Shown here: piece by piece, positions 23,136 through 35,794 of the stretch
Position numbering within the stretch: the stretch's first letter is position 1
How the letters are laid out: each line of letters opens with the position of its first letter
Source: Heterostelium album PN500
Lineage: Eukaryota; Evosea; Eumycetozoa; Acytosteliales; Acytosteliaceae
Direction of reading: 5' to 3'
DNA: 64,000 nucleotides
Assembly (NCBI RefSeq): GCF_000004825.1
Contig: NW_008805075.1
Span: 435,788-499,787, forward strand
The notes under the pieces: generated by a model
Told to the model about the DNA's origin: nothing
Databases searched by the model: none
The model's input: only the letters and a program-made list of their open reading frames with translations
Translations under genes and position numbers: made by a program

Positions 23136-24953
23136 TTATTTATCAACCCAATCTACTGATTTTGAAACAGCTTTGTGCCAATCGTTTATTCTCTTCATGT
23201 GATCGATGTTTGGATTAGGTGTGAATCTCTTTCCAATGTGGAATTGCATAGCCGATGACCAAACACCAACTGTAAGTCCGGCAGCATATGCAGCACCAAA
23301 ACATGTTGTCTCTAAATTGTGTGGACGAACAACAGGTAATCCAAGAATATCTGCTTGTATTTGCAATAGAAGATCATTCATAGTCATTCCACCATCGACT
23401 CTCAGCTCTACAAGTTTATCATTTGAATCCTTTTCCATAGATTTCAGAACTTCATACGTTTGAAAACACGTTGACTCTAACATAGCTCTTGCAATATGAG
23501 CTTTATTTGTATGATGTGTTAATCCTACCATTACACTAAAGTAGTATAGTAATAAATAAAAAAAAAAGTTAATATGACGTTTGTTGTATATGTATACGAT
23601 TTGACTTGATTCAGTAAAGTAAAATAAAACTCATACCCTCTTGCATCATCTCTCCAATGAGGAGCGAATAAGCCTGAAAAAGCTGGAACAATATACATTC
23701 CTCCAGTGTCCTGTACAGAGTTGGCCAATGCTTCGATTTCCTTTGAGTTGTTGGCAAATCCTAGATTTTCAATTAGCCATTTTACTCCTGCGCCTGCCAC
23801 GGCGATCGAACCTTCCAGTGCATAGTGTACAGGTGAATCTTTACCAAGTTTGTAGCAAACGGTTGTCAAAAGTCCATGTTTCGAGTGGACAATATCGTCA
23901 CCCGTGTTGTAGAGCAAGAAACAACCGGTACCATAAGTGTTTTTCGCTTGTCCTTTGTCAAAGCACATCTGACCGACCATCGCAGACTGTTGATCACCCA
24001 ACACACTTGCAATGGGTACACCAGCGAGTGGACCACTCTCTACGTGACCGTAGATCTCTGCGGAGCTGCATATCTTTGGTAGCAGGCTGTTTGGAACGTC
24101 AAAGAAATCGCACAGCTTTGAATCCCATTCGAGCGTGGCGAGATTCATTAGCATGGTACGCGAAGCGTTGGTAACATCTGTAATGTGTGTCTTTTTGTTT
24201 GTCAAATTCCAAACTAACCAACTGTCAATGGTTCCAGCGAGTGCATTGCTCTGGTCGATCTCTGGCACGTTTTCAATGAGCCATCTTAGTTTTACAGCAG
24301 AGAAATAGTTGGCAATTGGTAATCCACATATATCTCTAAGATAATCTTTTGGAACTATTTGTTGTTGTGATTGTGATTGTTGTTCTTTTTTCAATAGAGA
24401 CTCTGCTTTTGTGTTGAATCTGTTTACAATGGAAGAAGTTCTAGTATCACTCCAAACGATTGCATTGTGATATGGTTTTCCAGTGTTTTTATCCCAAACA
24501 ATAGTGGTTTCTCTCTGATTGGTGATTCCTATTGCTTTGATATCACTTATTTCACCGATGTTTGTTTCTTTGTATTTGTTCAACACCTGTGAGATACACT
24601 CATTCACTGAATTTATGATTTCCAGACCATCATGTTCAACCCATCTATGATCATAGATTTTATTTTAAAATTAGTTGTAAAAATAACTTTTTTTTTGTTT
24701 TGAATAGAATGATTTACCCTGGATTAGGATGATATTGTTTTAGTGGAATCTGATGAGATAGAACAGTATCACCTTTGGAATCAAATAATATAAATCTTGT
24801 TGAGGATGTTCCTTGATCAATAGAGCCAATGAAAGGCTTTTCAAAATTGATTTGTTGTTGTCCAGACATATAGTTTCTATAAAAGTAAAATTTAACTCTA
24901 TTTATATTTATTATATTTATCTTGTTTGTTGTTTTATTAAATAAAGAGAGCAT
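23136..24953 (-). CDS. gk: Glycerol kinase
   Basis: Three exons (24953-24718, 24644-23637, 23535-23136) join in frame to about 547 aa, or about 519 aa from the second Met at 24869. The enzyme phosphorylates glycerol with ATP to glycerol-3-phosphate. FGGY-family signatures are clear: [17 protein letters not shown] at the N-terminus, [13 protein letters not shown], the [14 protein letters not shown] ATPase loop, [28 protein letters not shown] and [17 protein letters not shown] near the end. The in-frame leader before MSGQQQ (28 residues) has no acidic residue, is rich in Asn/Lys/Arg and Ile/Phe, and could be a mitochondrial presequence; it could also be translated 5' leader. It is transcribed divergently from the mitochondrial TyrRS gene with only 204 bp between them. 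Confidence 0.95.
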
Positions 24954-25157
24954 TATAATGAATGAACTTGTTGTTTAACAAGAAGAGTTTAATTTTGTTT
25001 TTTGATTTTTATTTTTTTTGAACAAAAATAGCGCAATTTGTGTAAAAAAAGTATTGGGTAGGTTTATCTTTGTAAGAAAAGTGGTGCTTTTGAAAGGTGA
25101 AAAGAAATCAGTCGACAAACTTTTTATTTTTCATAGATCTTTCTTTTCAGACGAAAA
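24954..25157. promoter_or_regulatory. Shared divergent promoter of glycerol kinase and mitochondrial TyrRS
   Basis: Only 204 bp separate the two start codons. The stretch holds T runs and a perfect inverted repeat CTTGTT-GTTT-AACAAG at 24967-24982. Co-regulation is inference. Confidence 0.5.
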
Positions 25158-26808
25158 ATGTTTAGATTATTATTTAATCATCAACAACATAGAACTACTA
25201 TTTTAAATACAAATAGATTATTATTTAATAATAATAATAATAGTAGATTCTATTCTTCATATGTTGTTGCTGCAGCTGCTACTGGTGATAATGTAATTAA
25301 AACATTAAGATCAAGAGGATTCATCTATCAGATGACAAATAACGATGAGGAGATGGTGAAGATTACAAACACATCAATATCGTTGTATGCTGGATTCGAT
25401 CCCACTGCAGATAGTCTTCATATTGGTAATCTATTAACTCTGATGGTACTGCTACACTTTAAGCGTCACGGACACAAACCAGTTGCATTGCTTGGTGGTG
25501 CCACTGCACTCATCGGTGATCCAAGTGGTAAATCAACTGATAGACCACAATTAGATAGATCCTATGTTGAAAACAATTCATCATATATCAAGTAAGTAAT
25601 TGTAATTGCACTAGTGGCATTTCGATTGAAAAACAAAAAGTGTAGACTAGTCTGATGATATATACTAACAACTGCTTGCTAATTAATTAACTGTGCAATT
25701 ATAATTGCATTGCAGTGAAAACATTGTTGATATTCTTGGTAAGGATACAACTATCGTTAATAATATCGATTGGAATAAGAGTATCTCTATTATCGATTTC
25801 TTTAGAGATGTAGGAAGATATTTTAGAGTTGGAAATATGCTAAGAAAGGATTTCGTACATAATAGACTTGGAACACTCTCAGAGAATGGTAAACAATTGT
25901 CGTTGAACGACGACGACTCTGCATCGGGTATCAGTTTGCCAGAGTTTTGTTATTCATTGTTCCAGGCCAATGACTTTGTACATCTCAATCAGACACACCA
26001 ATGTGTAATACAAGTTGGAGGTTCAGATCAATGGGGAAATATCACTGATGGTTGCGAACTAATCAAAAAGAAACTGAGTAAACCTGCATACGGTATTACC
26101 ATTCCACTATTAACCAATTCACAAGGTAAAAAACTTGGTAAAAGTGAAGGAAATTCCATATGGTTATCATCAAAAAAGTAATTGTTATCTATCTATCTAA
26201 ACAAATCAATTGAATTGATTACTCAAAATACTAATTAATATTAATATTTGATTTTCAACAGAACAAGCGCATACAATTTCTATCAATATTGGATTCAAGT
26301 TTCCGATCAAGATGTAGAGAAACTTTTGAAACTATTTACTTTGTTGCCACTCGAGGAAATTCAGAGTATCGTTGATGCTCACAACAAAGAACCACATCTA
26401 CGATTGGGACAAAAGAAAATAGCAGAGTGTGTCACTCAACTGGTACACGGAGATAGAGGTTTGGAGGATGCGATTAAAACTACAAATTTATTGTTTGGCG
26501 ATAACAAATTGAATTTACAAGATCATTCCGAATCAAAGGAGATCGGTAGATTGCTCTCTGGTGTCAATATTTCAACTAGTTTGTCCAAGTCAGAGTATCT
26601 GTCGACTCCAATCAGCAGCATCTTTTCCAAGGTTTCCGGTTTGTCAAAGAACCAATCGAAATTGCTAATCAACAACCAATCACTCTACCTCAATGGTGAA
26701 CAAGTTAAATCGCCAGCACAACTGCTGGAGCCCGAATGTTTGATTGACAATAGCTTTGTCATTCTAAGATCTGGTAAAAAGGCATTCCATTTGATCAAAT
26801 TCGATTAA
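25158..26808 (+). CDS. Tyrosyl-tRNA synthetase, mitochondrial type
   Basis: Three exons (25158-25591, 25716-26177, 26262-26808) encode about 480 aa. It is a class I synthetase charging tRNA-Tyr. The HIGH-type motif is HIGN at about 88-91 in [14 protein letters not shown], followed by [17 protein letters not shown]. The tyrosine-binding region [14 protein letters not shown] and the KMSKS-type motif KLGKS (about 284-288, in [15 protein letters not shown]) are as in bacterial and mitochondrial TyrRS. The C-terminus has an S4-like segment ([22 protein letters not shown]). The first ~40 residues are basic/Asn-rich with aromatic residues and no acids, fitting a mitochondrial presequence. The stop lies only 44 bp from the stop of the convergent kinase-acetyltransferase gene. 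Confidence 0.95.
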
Positions 26809-26852
26809 CATTTTTAAAAATAAATAGAGTAGTAGTTCCGTTTCATTGTTTA

Positions 26853-29181
26853 TTAAAAGTTTTTTAATTTCGGTTTTCTCTCGAGCACCCAAACAGAATT
26901 GATTCCTTTAGGCAATTCTTCACCGTTGATCTCCACTGAAACTTCAAAGCCAAGTTTTTGGAAAAATGGAATCGATCTCTGTTTAAAGATCAGTGCCTTA
27001 CAAATACGACTGGAGAAATCACACCATTCTAAAACTGGAGCTAATAAATATTGGCCAATGCCCTTTGATCTTGATTCTTTTGATACTGCACAATAGGCTA
27101 AATGATAGTAGTTGTCATTGGAATTATTGTTTGTCTTTTCCATTATCTTATCGATCTTGGCCATTAAATCCTTGATTCTCTTTGAATTTACTAAACCCAG
27201 TTTTGGCAACAACTTAATCATCTTCATTATTATCTAAAAAACAAATAAAAAAATTGTTAAATAAATTTCTCTATTTTTAAAATAAAATAAATATTACACT
27301 TGTAAAAGGTACTCGTTTTCTACAATCTGGAGTCATCCAACATGCAACACCATTTAATACATTATCTGAATTATGATATCCCTATTTTTGTTTTAAATAT
27401 TAATAAAATTATTTATCAATTTAATAATTAAATATATACGAAAACAACTTACCCATAGTAAAAATCTTTCTTCAAACATAATCTTAAGACCATTGTAAAA
27501 GAACATCTTTCTTAAACTGTGGGATTTGGGTTTATCTTTTTTTCCAATCCAAGAGAATCTTGGGTCGTTATCATAGGCTTCAGCCAACAAAGCAGACGAT
27601 GCTACTAAATCAGCTTTTTCCAATTGCTTTCTAAATCCACCATGAGGTGAAATTGAAAAAGTTGATACATTTGATACGCTGGTTGCAGAAACTTCAACTT
27701 TTTCAAAACTCTTTGGAATCTTGAAAACATCAAATATTTTATGTTGTAAAATTAAATCAATTGAAGGTCTGTATTCTGCATTTTCATCTAACATTTTCAA
27801 AACTAAATCTGCTAAATCGTGATAATCCTAATTTTAAAATAATTAATTTTTAAGATTCTATTTACAAAACAATATAATACTTACAGTAGGAAATTCCTTT
27901 TTGAAACTTGCAGCATCAAAAGTTCCTGAAATGAGTTCCTCGGCAATACATCTCTTAGTTAGAGGTAACAAATGTAAGGTAGTCATTTCATAAATGATAC
28001 ATCCTAAAGAAAAGATATCTGCAGGTCTACAGTATCTATGAAATAAAATTTATTAATAATTTTAATCCTTTTTTTAAACTTGAAAAAAATAATAACAATA
28101 TTTACGGTTGATTATTTAATATTTCTGGTGAGGAATAATAATAGGTACCGGCAACACCTTTTACACTAGATTCAAATTTAGTAGCCAAACCAAAATCACC
28201 AATTTTAATTTGACATTGTGATAAGAATATATTTTCAGCTATAAATATATTGCAAAAATATTAGTTTCTTTTTTAAACAAATTATTAATTTAATAAATAA
28301 TTACATTTTAAATCTCTGTGTATGAAATGAGAATTATGAATTTGATGAACTCCAAGACAAAGTTGATAAATCCAATTATATAAAACTTTTGGAGGAATTA
28401 ATATTCTAGTTTTCTTGTTACCATAATTGATTGTAGGACTAAGAGGTGGTAGAAATGGTTGTTCTGTATTGGAAATTGAAAAATCTTTTTGATCCTTAGA
28501 TTTTCTTCTATACCAGCTAGATGATTTCTTTTTCTGAGTATCTGTCTTTTCATCTAGTTTTCTATCTTGATATAAAAGTAGTTGATATGCCTTTTGTTGT
28601 TCGTAGATTCCAGAGTGTGTTAATGTACTCTGTTGTGGTGACAAGTTTATTTTTGGCATATCTTTGAACGATGTTGGAAAAGATTCTGGGGTTGAACAAT
28701 AGCTGTAACTAGATATATTGGAGGTGGTGCTGGTGGTTGTACAGCTACTAGTACTACTGGTGGTGCTAGATGATGGTGATGTCGATGATATAGTATACTC
28801 CTCTTCCTCCGATTCCTCTATCTCTTCTAACTCCAAGGTATCTTCTATCTCGTTGCCATGAGAAGCGGAACCTCCAGCCAATATTAAATTGATCATAAAT
28901 TCAAATAGATCGCCACCATCACAGTACTCCATAACTATACATAGACTGAATCCATTATTTCCATTGTTGACGATGAACACTTCTTCGAATTTTACAATGT
29001 TTGAATTTTGGAGTTTCGCCAATAGCATTGCTTCATTTAATCCGTCGTTGGCCTCTTCAATGTCAGTGAAATTCCTCTGTTTGATAACAAACATTTGTTC
29101 GTTCTCTATTTTTCTGACAAGTATAGCTTTGCCTTCTGAAGAACCCACACCAATTACTTTGATTACAGAATATTTATTCAT
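26853..29181 (-). CDS. Protein kinase fused to a GNAT N-acetyltransferase
   Basis: Six exons (29181-28305, 28238-28106, 28035-27885, 27827-27453, 27381-27298, 27233-26853) join in one continuous frame to about 666 aa. N-terminus: a Ser/Thr kinase with Nek-like opening MNKYSVIKVIGVGSSEG, catalytic Lys34 (VIK), HRDLK at about 288-292, DFG at 307-309 and SSPEIL. An acidic/Ser/Thr-rich insert of roughly 130 residues sits between the hinge (MEYCDGGDLFEFM) and the catalytic loop. After the last kinase helix (NAEYRPSIDLILQH) and a ~35-residue linker, a GNAT fold starts near residue 455 (DLVASSALLAEAYDNDPRF), with the acetyl-CoA loop RSKGIG at about 595-600 and IPFFQKLGFEV. Both enzymes look intact. 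An in-frame open stretch continues upstream to 29319 without ATG but with an acceptor-like TGTAG, so an extra 5' exon is possible. Confidence 0.85.
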
Positions 29182-29892
29182 TTTCAAAATTTCTAAAACT
29201 ATTGAATCATAAATGTTGTTTATTGTTGATATTTTTGTTGTTATTGACGGTTGTTGATTATCTAAACTGAGATCAGTTAATTCAGATTTGGTGATATTCA
29301 CTACATCAAATAAAAACAAATGATATTAATATCATCCATTCAAAAACATAAATCAAATAAAAATCATATTATTAATAAACATGTAGTCTATGTGGACATC
29401 TTACTCTTTAATATTTTATAATAATAATTTGAGGAGGTGGTAATATTAATTATTTTTTTCTGAATTTATGACTATCTATATATATATTCTTTGTAATTAA
29501 ATGATTGATTAAATGATGATGATATTAATTAAAAAAAAACATATAATATATGATTTCTTTTCTAATTTTGTTTAATTTCTTTTATGTGATACCCAAAAGA
29601 AAAAAATAATAATTAATAACACATAGATGTGCAAATTAATTAAAAAAAAAATTAATATGATCAGGTGTGATGTTGTTTATTTTATACTTTGAAAAAAAGA
29701 TAAACCACAACCACTTTATAAACATGTTTGATCGATCACACACAAAATTAACACAGCAAAGACACACTCTCTATTTCATCAACTCCATATAAAACAACCT
29801 ATAAAAACACATTGACCAATCAGAAGCAAAAATCAAACAAATTTATAAAATCAGATTAAATTTCTTATTTTTTTTTCTTGCCATTTTATTAT
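29182..29892. other. Intergenic region
   Basis: AT-rich; no gene beyond the possible 5' exon of the kinase-GNAT gene in 29182-29319. The T run near 29870 lies at the 3' side of the TRM5 gene. Confidence 0.5.
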
Positions 29893-31067
29893 TTAGTGTT
29901 TAATTTTCTTTCCTTCACCACCACTTGACACCGCTTCATTGTAATCTATTTTGTTATTGTTATTGTTATTGCTGCTATTATTGTTATTTTCTTGATCATC
30001 ATTATTCTCGGTGTCTTTTCGTTTTTTTAGAGTTGGCATTTTAAATGAAATTCTCATCATTCTTTTATTTGGTGATACGTCTCGAACTTCATACACAGTG
30101 GTATCTGCAGGCAATGGATGTTTGATGATAGCTTCAACATTTTTAATGGTCAACTCTTTGAGGTCGCCACCAGCTGTCTCTGACACCGGTGTAAAAGTAT
30201 AGCAATGTATGGTTGGCGCTGGAATGGGTGGTGCTTTCTCTGGATTCAAGAATATCTCTCTAAAGACATCCAAGAACTCGATCGATGTCGACGGCAGATT
30301 CATGATGGCCTGTGTGAATGCAACGGGTGGATCTCTACTGACCAATTCGCGAACGAAATCTCTTGCGTCCAAATTACTGATTTCGATTGTCGATGCTTTG
30401 TTTCTCGTTGCATTCTCTCGCATGTACTTGACAGAGTTTGGATTCAAGTCATTGGCATAGACCTTGCATTTCACCAGCTTCGAAGCGGGAACTGCAAAAG
30501 GTCCGACACCTGCAAACATATCGACCACTATATCATGACTCTTAAATGTTTGGATAAGATTCGAATGTTCAAATTGTAATCTACTATTCCAATAAACCTC
30601 TGCAAAATTAAATTTAAATATACATTCATTTTCTTTCTACGTGTTTTGTTTTAAAAAGTGTTAATAATACAATTATAACATTATATATATTATATACATA
30701 CTACTTGTGCTAATAAATCATTATCACCAGCCAATAATTCGAAATTAAATGTTCTGAATACAGTATCTATCTTGCCAACTTTGTTTAGAACCGTTCTGAT
30801 TTGAGGACCTTTCTTATCGAGAATGACTTGACCAATCATGTTCTTGTATGGCAATAGCTCTTCCTTCAGATTGAGATGTGCAATGTGACCGATCTTTTCG
30901 AATGCATGTGGTATTGGTAGTCCAGTTGGTATCAACTCTTTCATTACCTCCTCATAGCTAAAGTTATTGTAATTCAATTGCACTTGATGTTTAACAACCT
31001 CTATACTATGAGTTTTCAAGAATGATTGTAAATTATCTGGTAATTGTTTATCTATATTATTATTATT

Positions 31068-31102
<35 letters not shown>

Positions 31103-31419
31103 GATTAAATTTCGATCAATAATATAATAATAGTTTAAAAGATAGATATTAGATTAGATTGTTTTGTTTTTGTATTTTATTTATAGTAGTAACTAACTCC
31201 ATATGCTCCTACATTACCATTTTCAATAGATTCAGATAAGAGTACTAATTTCTTATCTTTTGAATCGGAATCATCTACTATATGCTTAACTCTATCTCGA
31301 ATCAATAAATAACCTTTGAACTCCTGTGCCAATGTCTTTAGTAGTGTTTTATTAACTTTCAAACCAACGATACTTATTGATTTTGAAAATATTTCTTTGT
31401 TCAACAACAATGAACTCAT
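29893..31419 (-). CDS. trmt5: tRNA (guanine37-N1)-methyltransferase TRM5
   Basis: Three exons (31419-31194, 31051-30702, 30636-29893) give about 439 aa. TRM5 methylates N1 of G37 next to the anticodon using S-adenosylmethionine, in the nucleus/cytosol and mitochondria. Visible motifs: IPHAFEKIGHIAHLNLKEEL (D2/D3 linker), VYWNSRL (about 206-212), the SAM motif VDMFAGVGPFAVPA (about 230-243), NDLNPNSVKYM, and the catalytic NLP at about 305-307 (IMNLPS). The third exon boundary was set at 30636 because this adds ECIFKFNFAEVYWNSRL, matching the family FxFDFxxVYWNSRL; a later acceptor would delete it. The first intron needs a GTTACT donor, weaker than the others. The C-terminus is a Lys/Asn-rich tail ending GEGKKIKH. 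Confidence 0.92.
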
Positions 31420-33232
31420 TCTTTTTTGGTGTAATAATCAACGACGACAAACAACAAACAGAAACAACAAAAAACAATTTAACTTTTGAACAGTTACTAA
31501 ACTAAAAAAAAAAATGTTGTTATAAAAAATCGAGAAATTTAAAATAAAAATTTTGAAATTTTTATCTTAAAAAGATTTTATCTATCTTTTAAATAATCAT
31601 AGATCTATCTATCAATCCATCCAACCAACCATGTTTTAGTTATAACTACTATTTTTAACAACGACAGTACAGTACTGTTTTTTAAAGAATAAATCAATCA
31701 TTTCATTCATTCATTCATTCATGTAACCAATTTATTCTATTAAAAAGAGGATCAATCAAATAGTAGTCAATCAATCATTCAATCAATCAATCAATAAATT
31801 TTATTATGAATGATGCTATCGAATTGGTGTAACTATTCAACTAAATAAATGTACCTTTTTATTGTTTATTCTTTAATGATTTTAACTTTAACAGCTTAAA
31901 ACAGAAGAGATATTGAATAAATCATTTAAGTTTATATGACAACAACAATCTGACATTTAATCTTTCGATTTATTAGACAATCTTATTGTTAGAGGATTCA
32001 AAATAAAGAATGGAGCTTTTTTGTTAAAAATGGTTTTATCTTTCTTGTTTTATTAATTAATAATTGCAGCAAAAACAAGTAAAAGTTTATAGAGAGTGTG
32101 TAAGCATGTGTTTGATGTTTTTGCATTTATTGTGTGTTTGTTTTTGTTTGATCAAAAAGTGAAACGATATATATATTATGAGTGTGTTTATGGTGTCTGT
32201 GATTTTAGTGACAATCTTTAAAATTAACTAGGTAGAATCATTATTTTAATACGATCAAGTCAAGCTCAAGATGTACATAACATGTTTTTCAGATTTCTGA
32301 AATGTGAATATCAGGTGATTGATCAAGTGGTTTGGGTTAGTGGTGTTGGTGGTGTTGGTGGTAGTGGTGTGTGTCTCTTACAATTTTAAGTAATATTTTA
32401 TCAATAAACACCAGATGTGGATGATAATTAATAATAATAATAATTATAATCAATTTATTAATAATAATCAGGTTTTTGTAGTTTATTTTAAATAGAAAAT
32501 CAATTTGACATAACATCAGTCTTTTTTTTTCTTTTTAAATGTATTTGAGTACTACTACTATTATTTCTATATCATAACAAAACAACCAACAAACAAATAA
32601 ACAAATAATACATAAAATAGTTTAAAAAGTAGAGTGAGTGTTTCTCTCGGTTTCGATACGATCAATAAATAAATTATAGGTATGTGTGTGTTAAGTTAAA
32701 AGAGCACCAACGTTGGACTTTTTTTTTTGTTTAATAACTAACTTTACTCATCATCAACAACATCATCTTCCACAATCAACTTCTTTTCCACAAAAACACC
32801 ACTATACCGCTTTTTTTTTGATATTATAATTATAATATAATATTATTAATTTATATAATCAAATTGATTTTACCATTAATGGAACCACTGTTATTGGTAA
32901 CACGTTTCTCCAAATTTGATTTAACTGATTAACTTATCAATATATATTAATAATATAAATACTCTTATATTTTCAATTATATTTTCTCTTTTTGTTTTCC
33001 ACATACGACCAATCAACCAAAGTCAATCATTACAAATTTCAACATCAAGAATCAACACATTTATTACTTTCCTATCTATCTAAATATTATGATATATATA
33101 AATTAGTTTTGATTTTGAATACCCCGAAATATATACACCCAACAACCATTATTATATTTGTAAATAAATATTAATATATTAATTATTATTATTTTTTTTC
33201 ATTTTATCTTCTCTTGCCAATTATCATCAGTC
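31420..33232. other. Intergenic region between divergent TRM5 and LRR genes
   Basis: 1.8 kb, AT-rich, with ATTC and AATC tandem runs around 31700-31790, a GGTGTTGGTGGT run near 32340 and T tracts. No gene or RNA was recognised. Confidence 0.55.
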
Positions 33233-35794
33233 ATGATAATTTCACAAAGCAACAAACTAAATGTTATTCCATCACTCAATCTTGGATCAATGAGAAATAG
33301 AAATTATAGCTATTCCAATCTTCCAGCTACACCAATGTCAATATCACCATCCAGAAAAATGGCACAGCTCTACAAAGATTTCTGTGTCAAATACTTGAAT
33401 CTTCATACGCTCACCATAAGATTGTCGTCATCGATGGAACTAGTCACAATTGCTGAGGCATTGAAGCTAAAGCATGGAATTGTATATCTAAATCTTAGTC
33501 ACAATAAATCCATTAAAGATCTAGATGCATGGATTGCATTTGGTTCCGCTCTGAAACTTCCAACTCAAACCATTGCAAAGTTGGATCTGTCACACAATTA
33601 TTTGGGACCGGAAGGACTTTCCCCTATCATTTCCGATGTCATCAGATCGAATAAGAGCATTCAATGGCTCAATCTCAGTCACAATACACTCGACCAAGAC
33701 GAAAACCATTCGATCCTCGGTGCTCTTCTCCACAACCAAACCATATCACATCTAGACCTGTCGTCGAACGAATATCAGTTGTCCTCTGATGTTTCTAAAT
33801 ACCTTTGTAAATATATCGAACAATCACTCTCACTCGAATCACTCAATTTTAGTAAAAACAGTACACGAAATCCACTGTGTGGACTCTCAAAAGCAATCGC
33901 CACCAACACAACTCTCAAATCAATCGATCTAAACTCTATGATCATCTCCGACCAAGACTCTGAACAACTTATAGAATCGCTATTCAATAGCAAAACCATC
34001 AGTTCAATCAATTTGGATCAATGTATCCTATCATCTTCCAATCAAAATTGCTACGGCAATATCATTTCTCATAATCTGGCGGTCCGATACAACGAGTTGG
34101 ATCTAATTGACGAAGCTAGTAAATACAACAAAGCCATGACACAAGAGGAGGAAATGAATATGTTAATTGACCAACTCTCCAACAAACAAGAGGAAATCAG
34201 TATGAAATGTCTGGATTTTACACCGCTTAGCTATTTGAATATTGGTGGTATCAATTTCGGAAAGATTGGATTCCCAAATTTTCTTGATATCCTCGCAAGA
34301 AATCAAGACCTCACAATTCTTGATGTCAGTTCCAATCATCTCCAAGAGAGCAATGGTGATGAAATTGCCAATTTCATCAGATTAAATGAATCGATTCATA
34401 CTTTAAATATAAGTGACAACGATTTCTACGAAGCAACCGTTGCCATTGGAGAAGCTCTCGCTGCCAACAAATCCATTACCAATCTAAATATTTCAAACAC
34501 CAAATCTTCCAATCTCATTGGAAAAGTACTTGCCAAAACACTATCAACCAATCATTGCATAAAGATTCTTGACATCTCACACACCAAACTTGGTCACAGT
34601 GGTATATTAGATTTTGCCATAGGACTGAGCTCCAACTATATTACTTTGGAAATCCTTTCAATCAATGATTGTGATCTACAAGACAAAGGTGCTATTCATA
34701 TAGGTGAGTCACTTCTCTCCAACGTTACACTGACTCAACTCTACATGAACTCCAACTCCATTGAAAAGGAGGGAGCCAAAGCGATTGCAAAATCATTGAA
34801 ACGAAACACCACCCTGAAAACCCTACATCTTGGAAACAACCAAATAGGAGTAAAAGGTATTAAATCTTTGGGATCCGCTCTAAAATCCAATAGAACTTTG
34901 TTGGATCTCTCTGTTAAGAGCAATTCAATCCAAGAGAAAGGAGGTGTCAACCTTGCAGAATACCTAAAGTCGAATAATTCTCTTGAATATCTTAACCTTA
35001 GAGGAAACTATCTTGGCAACAAAGCTGGTAATGCACTCATTAAACTGCTCGGTCAAAATCAATTCCTCATAAACATTGATGTCTCACATAATCCAATGGA
35101 TAAAGACCTAACGCAACGAATTGCATCCGCTCAAAAGAAGAACCAATATATCACCTCTATGAATATAAGCCAAACCGAGATGGAATCAATCTCAATCGAT
35201 AGTCCGAGATTCATGGCATCGGGTGGCACCTCACTCTTCTCCTACACCACACAAAGCGAAGGAGATAGAGTTATTGTAGGAGGAGGAGGTGGAGCAGGAG
35301 GAGAGAGTATACCACATACCTGCACACTCCAATCATCGACATCTTGCTACTCACTACCAACAACACAATCGGGTGGACTTTCGGGATTCGAAGTCAACTC
35401 CATGGTATCGTCTTGCTCTTCGAGCTCCAGTTCGACATCCAGTTTAAGCTCGCTAGGATCCGGTTCAAGTTCTGGCTCTGGCTCGAGTTTCGGAAGTGTT
35501 TCATCACATTCATCTTCTGCCGGCGTACCCACCAATAAAAAGATTTCAAGATTCGCCAGGAAAGATGGATCACTACCAAACCTAACACTTGGTCTATCTT
35601 CAATGAACATACCACCAGCACCCCCATCACCACTCTCTGGAAATAGTAGTCCTATTTCATTCCCACCCACAGTTGATACATCGACACGTGCCAACTCATC
35701 ATCGGCAGCACCATCACCGACCGCCATTAAATCACACAGCATGTTCTTTATCAAGGATAATGGTAGTCCATTTATCTTTGAGAACACTCATTAA
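33233..35794 (+). CDS. Leucine-rich-repeat protein with Ser/Gly-rich tail
   Basis: A single-exon 853-aa protein. Roughly nineteen LRRs of about 28 residues (ribonuclease-inhibitor type) run from about residue 80 to 640. Examples are YLNLSHNKS, KLDLSHNYLGPEG, ILDVSSNHLQES, KTLHLGNNQIGVKG and EYLNLRGNYLGNKAG. A less regular stretch near residues 275-345 breaks the array into two blocks. The C-terminal ~200 residues are Gly/Ser/Pro-rich and probably disordered, with basic Ser-rich spots (for example KKISRFARKDGS). There is no signal peptide or membrane segment, so it is presumably a cytosolic scaffold. No catalytic or NACHT domain is present. The specific orthologue was not recognised. Confidence 0.88.
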   Translation: MIISQSNKLNVIPSLNLGSMRNRNYSYSNLPATPMSISPSRKMAQLYKDFCVKYLNLHTLTIRLSSSMELVTIAEALKLKHGIVYLNLSHNKSIKDLDAWIAFGSALKLPTQTIAKLDLSHNYLGPEGLSPIISDVIRSNKSIQWLNLSHNTLDQDENHSILGALLHNQTISHLDLSSNEYQLSSDVSKYLCKYIEQSLSLESLNFSKNSTRNPLCGLSKAIATNTTLKSIDLNSMIISDQDSEQLIESLFNSKTISSINLDQCILSSSNQNCYGNIISHNLAVRYNELDLIDEASKYNKAMTQEEEMNMLIDQLSNKQEEISMKCLDFTPLSYLNIGGINFGKIGFPNFLDILARNQDLTILDVSSNHLQESNGDEIANFIRLNESIHTLNISDNDFYEATVAIGEALAANKSITNLNISNTKSSNLIGKVLAKTLSTNHCIKILDISHTKLGHSGILDFAIGLSSNYITLEILSINDCDLQDKGAIHIGESLLSNVTLTQLYMNSNSIEKEGAKAIAKSLKRNTTLKTLHLGNNQIGVKGIKSLGSALKSNRTLLDLSVKSNSIQEKGGVNLAEYLKSNNSLEYLNLRGNYLGNKAGNALIKLLGQNQFLINIDVSHNPMDKDLTQRIASAQKKNQYITSMNISQTEMESISIDSPRFMASGGTSLFSYTTQSEGDRVIVGGGGGAGGESIPHTCTLQSSTSCYSLPTTQSGGLSGFEVNSMVSSCSSSSSSTSSLSSLGSGSSSGSGSSFGSVSSHSSSAGVPTNKKISRFARKDGSLPNLTLGLSSMNIPPAPPSPLSGNSSPISFPPTVDTSTRANSSSAAPSPTAIKSHSMFFIKDNGSPFIFENTH

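Noticed and set aside
30596-30600. TRM5 third exon starting at the CAG just before GTTTATTGG
   Set aside because: It would remove the conserved FxFNF strand before VYWNSRL; the acceptor at 30637-30638 keeps it in frame.
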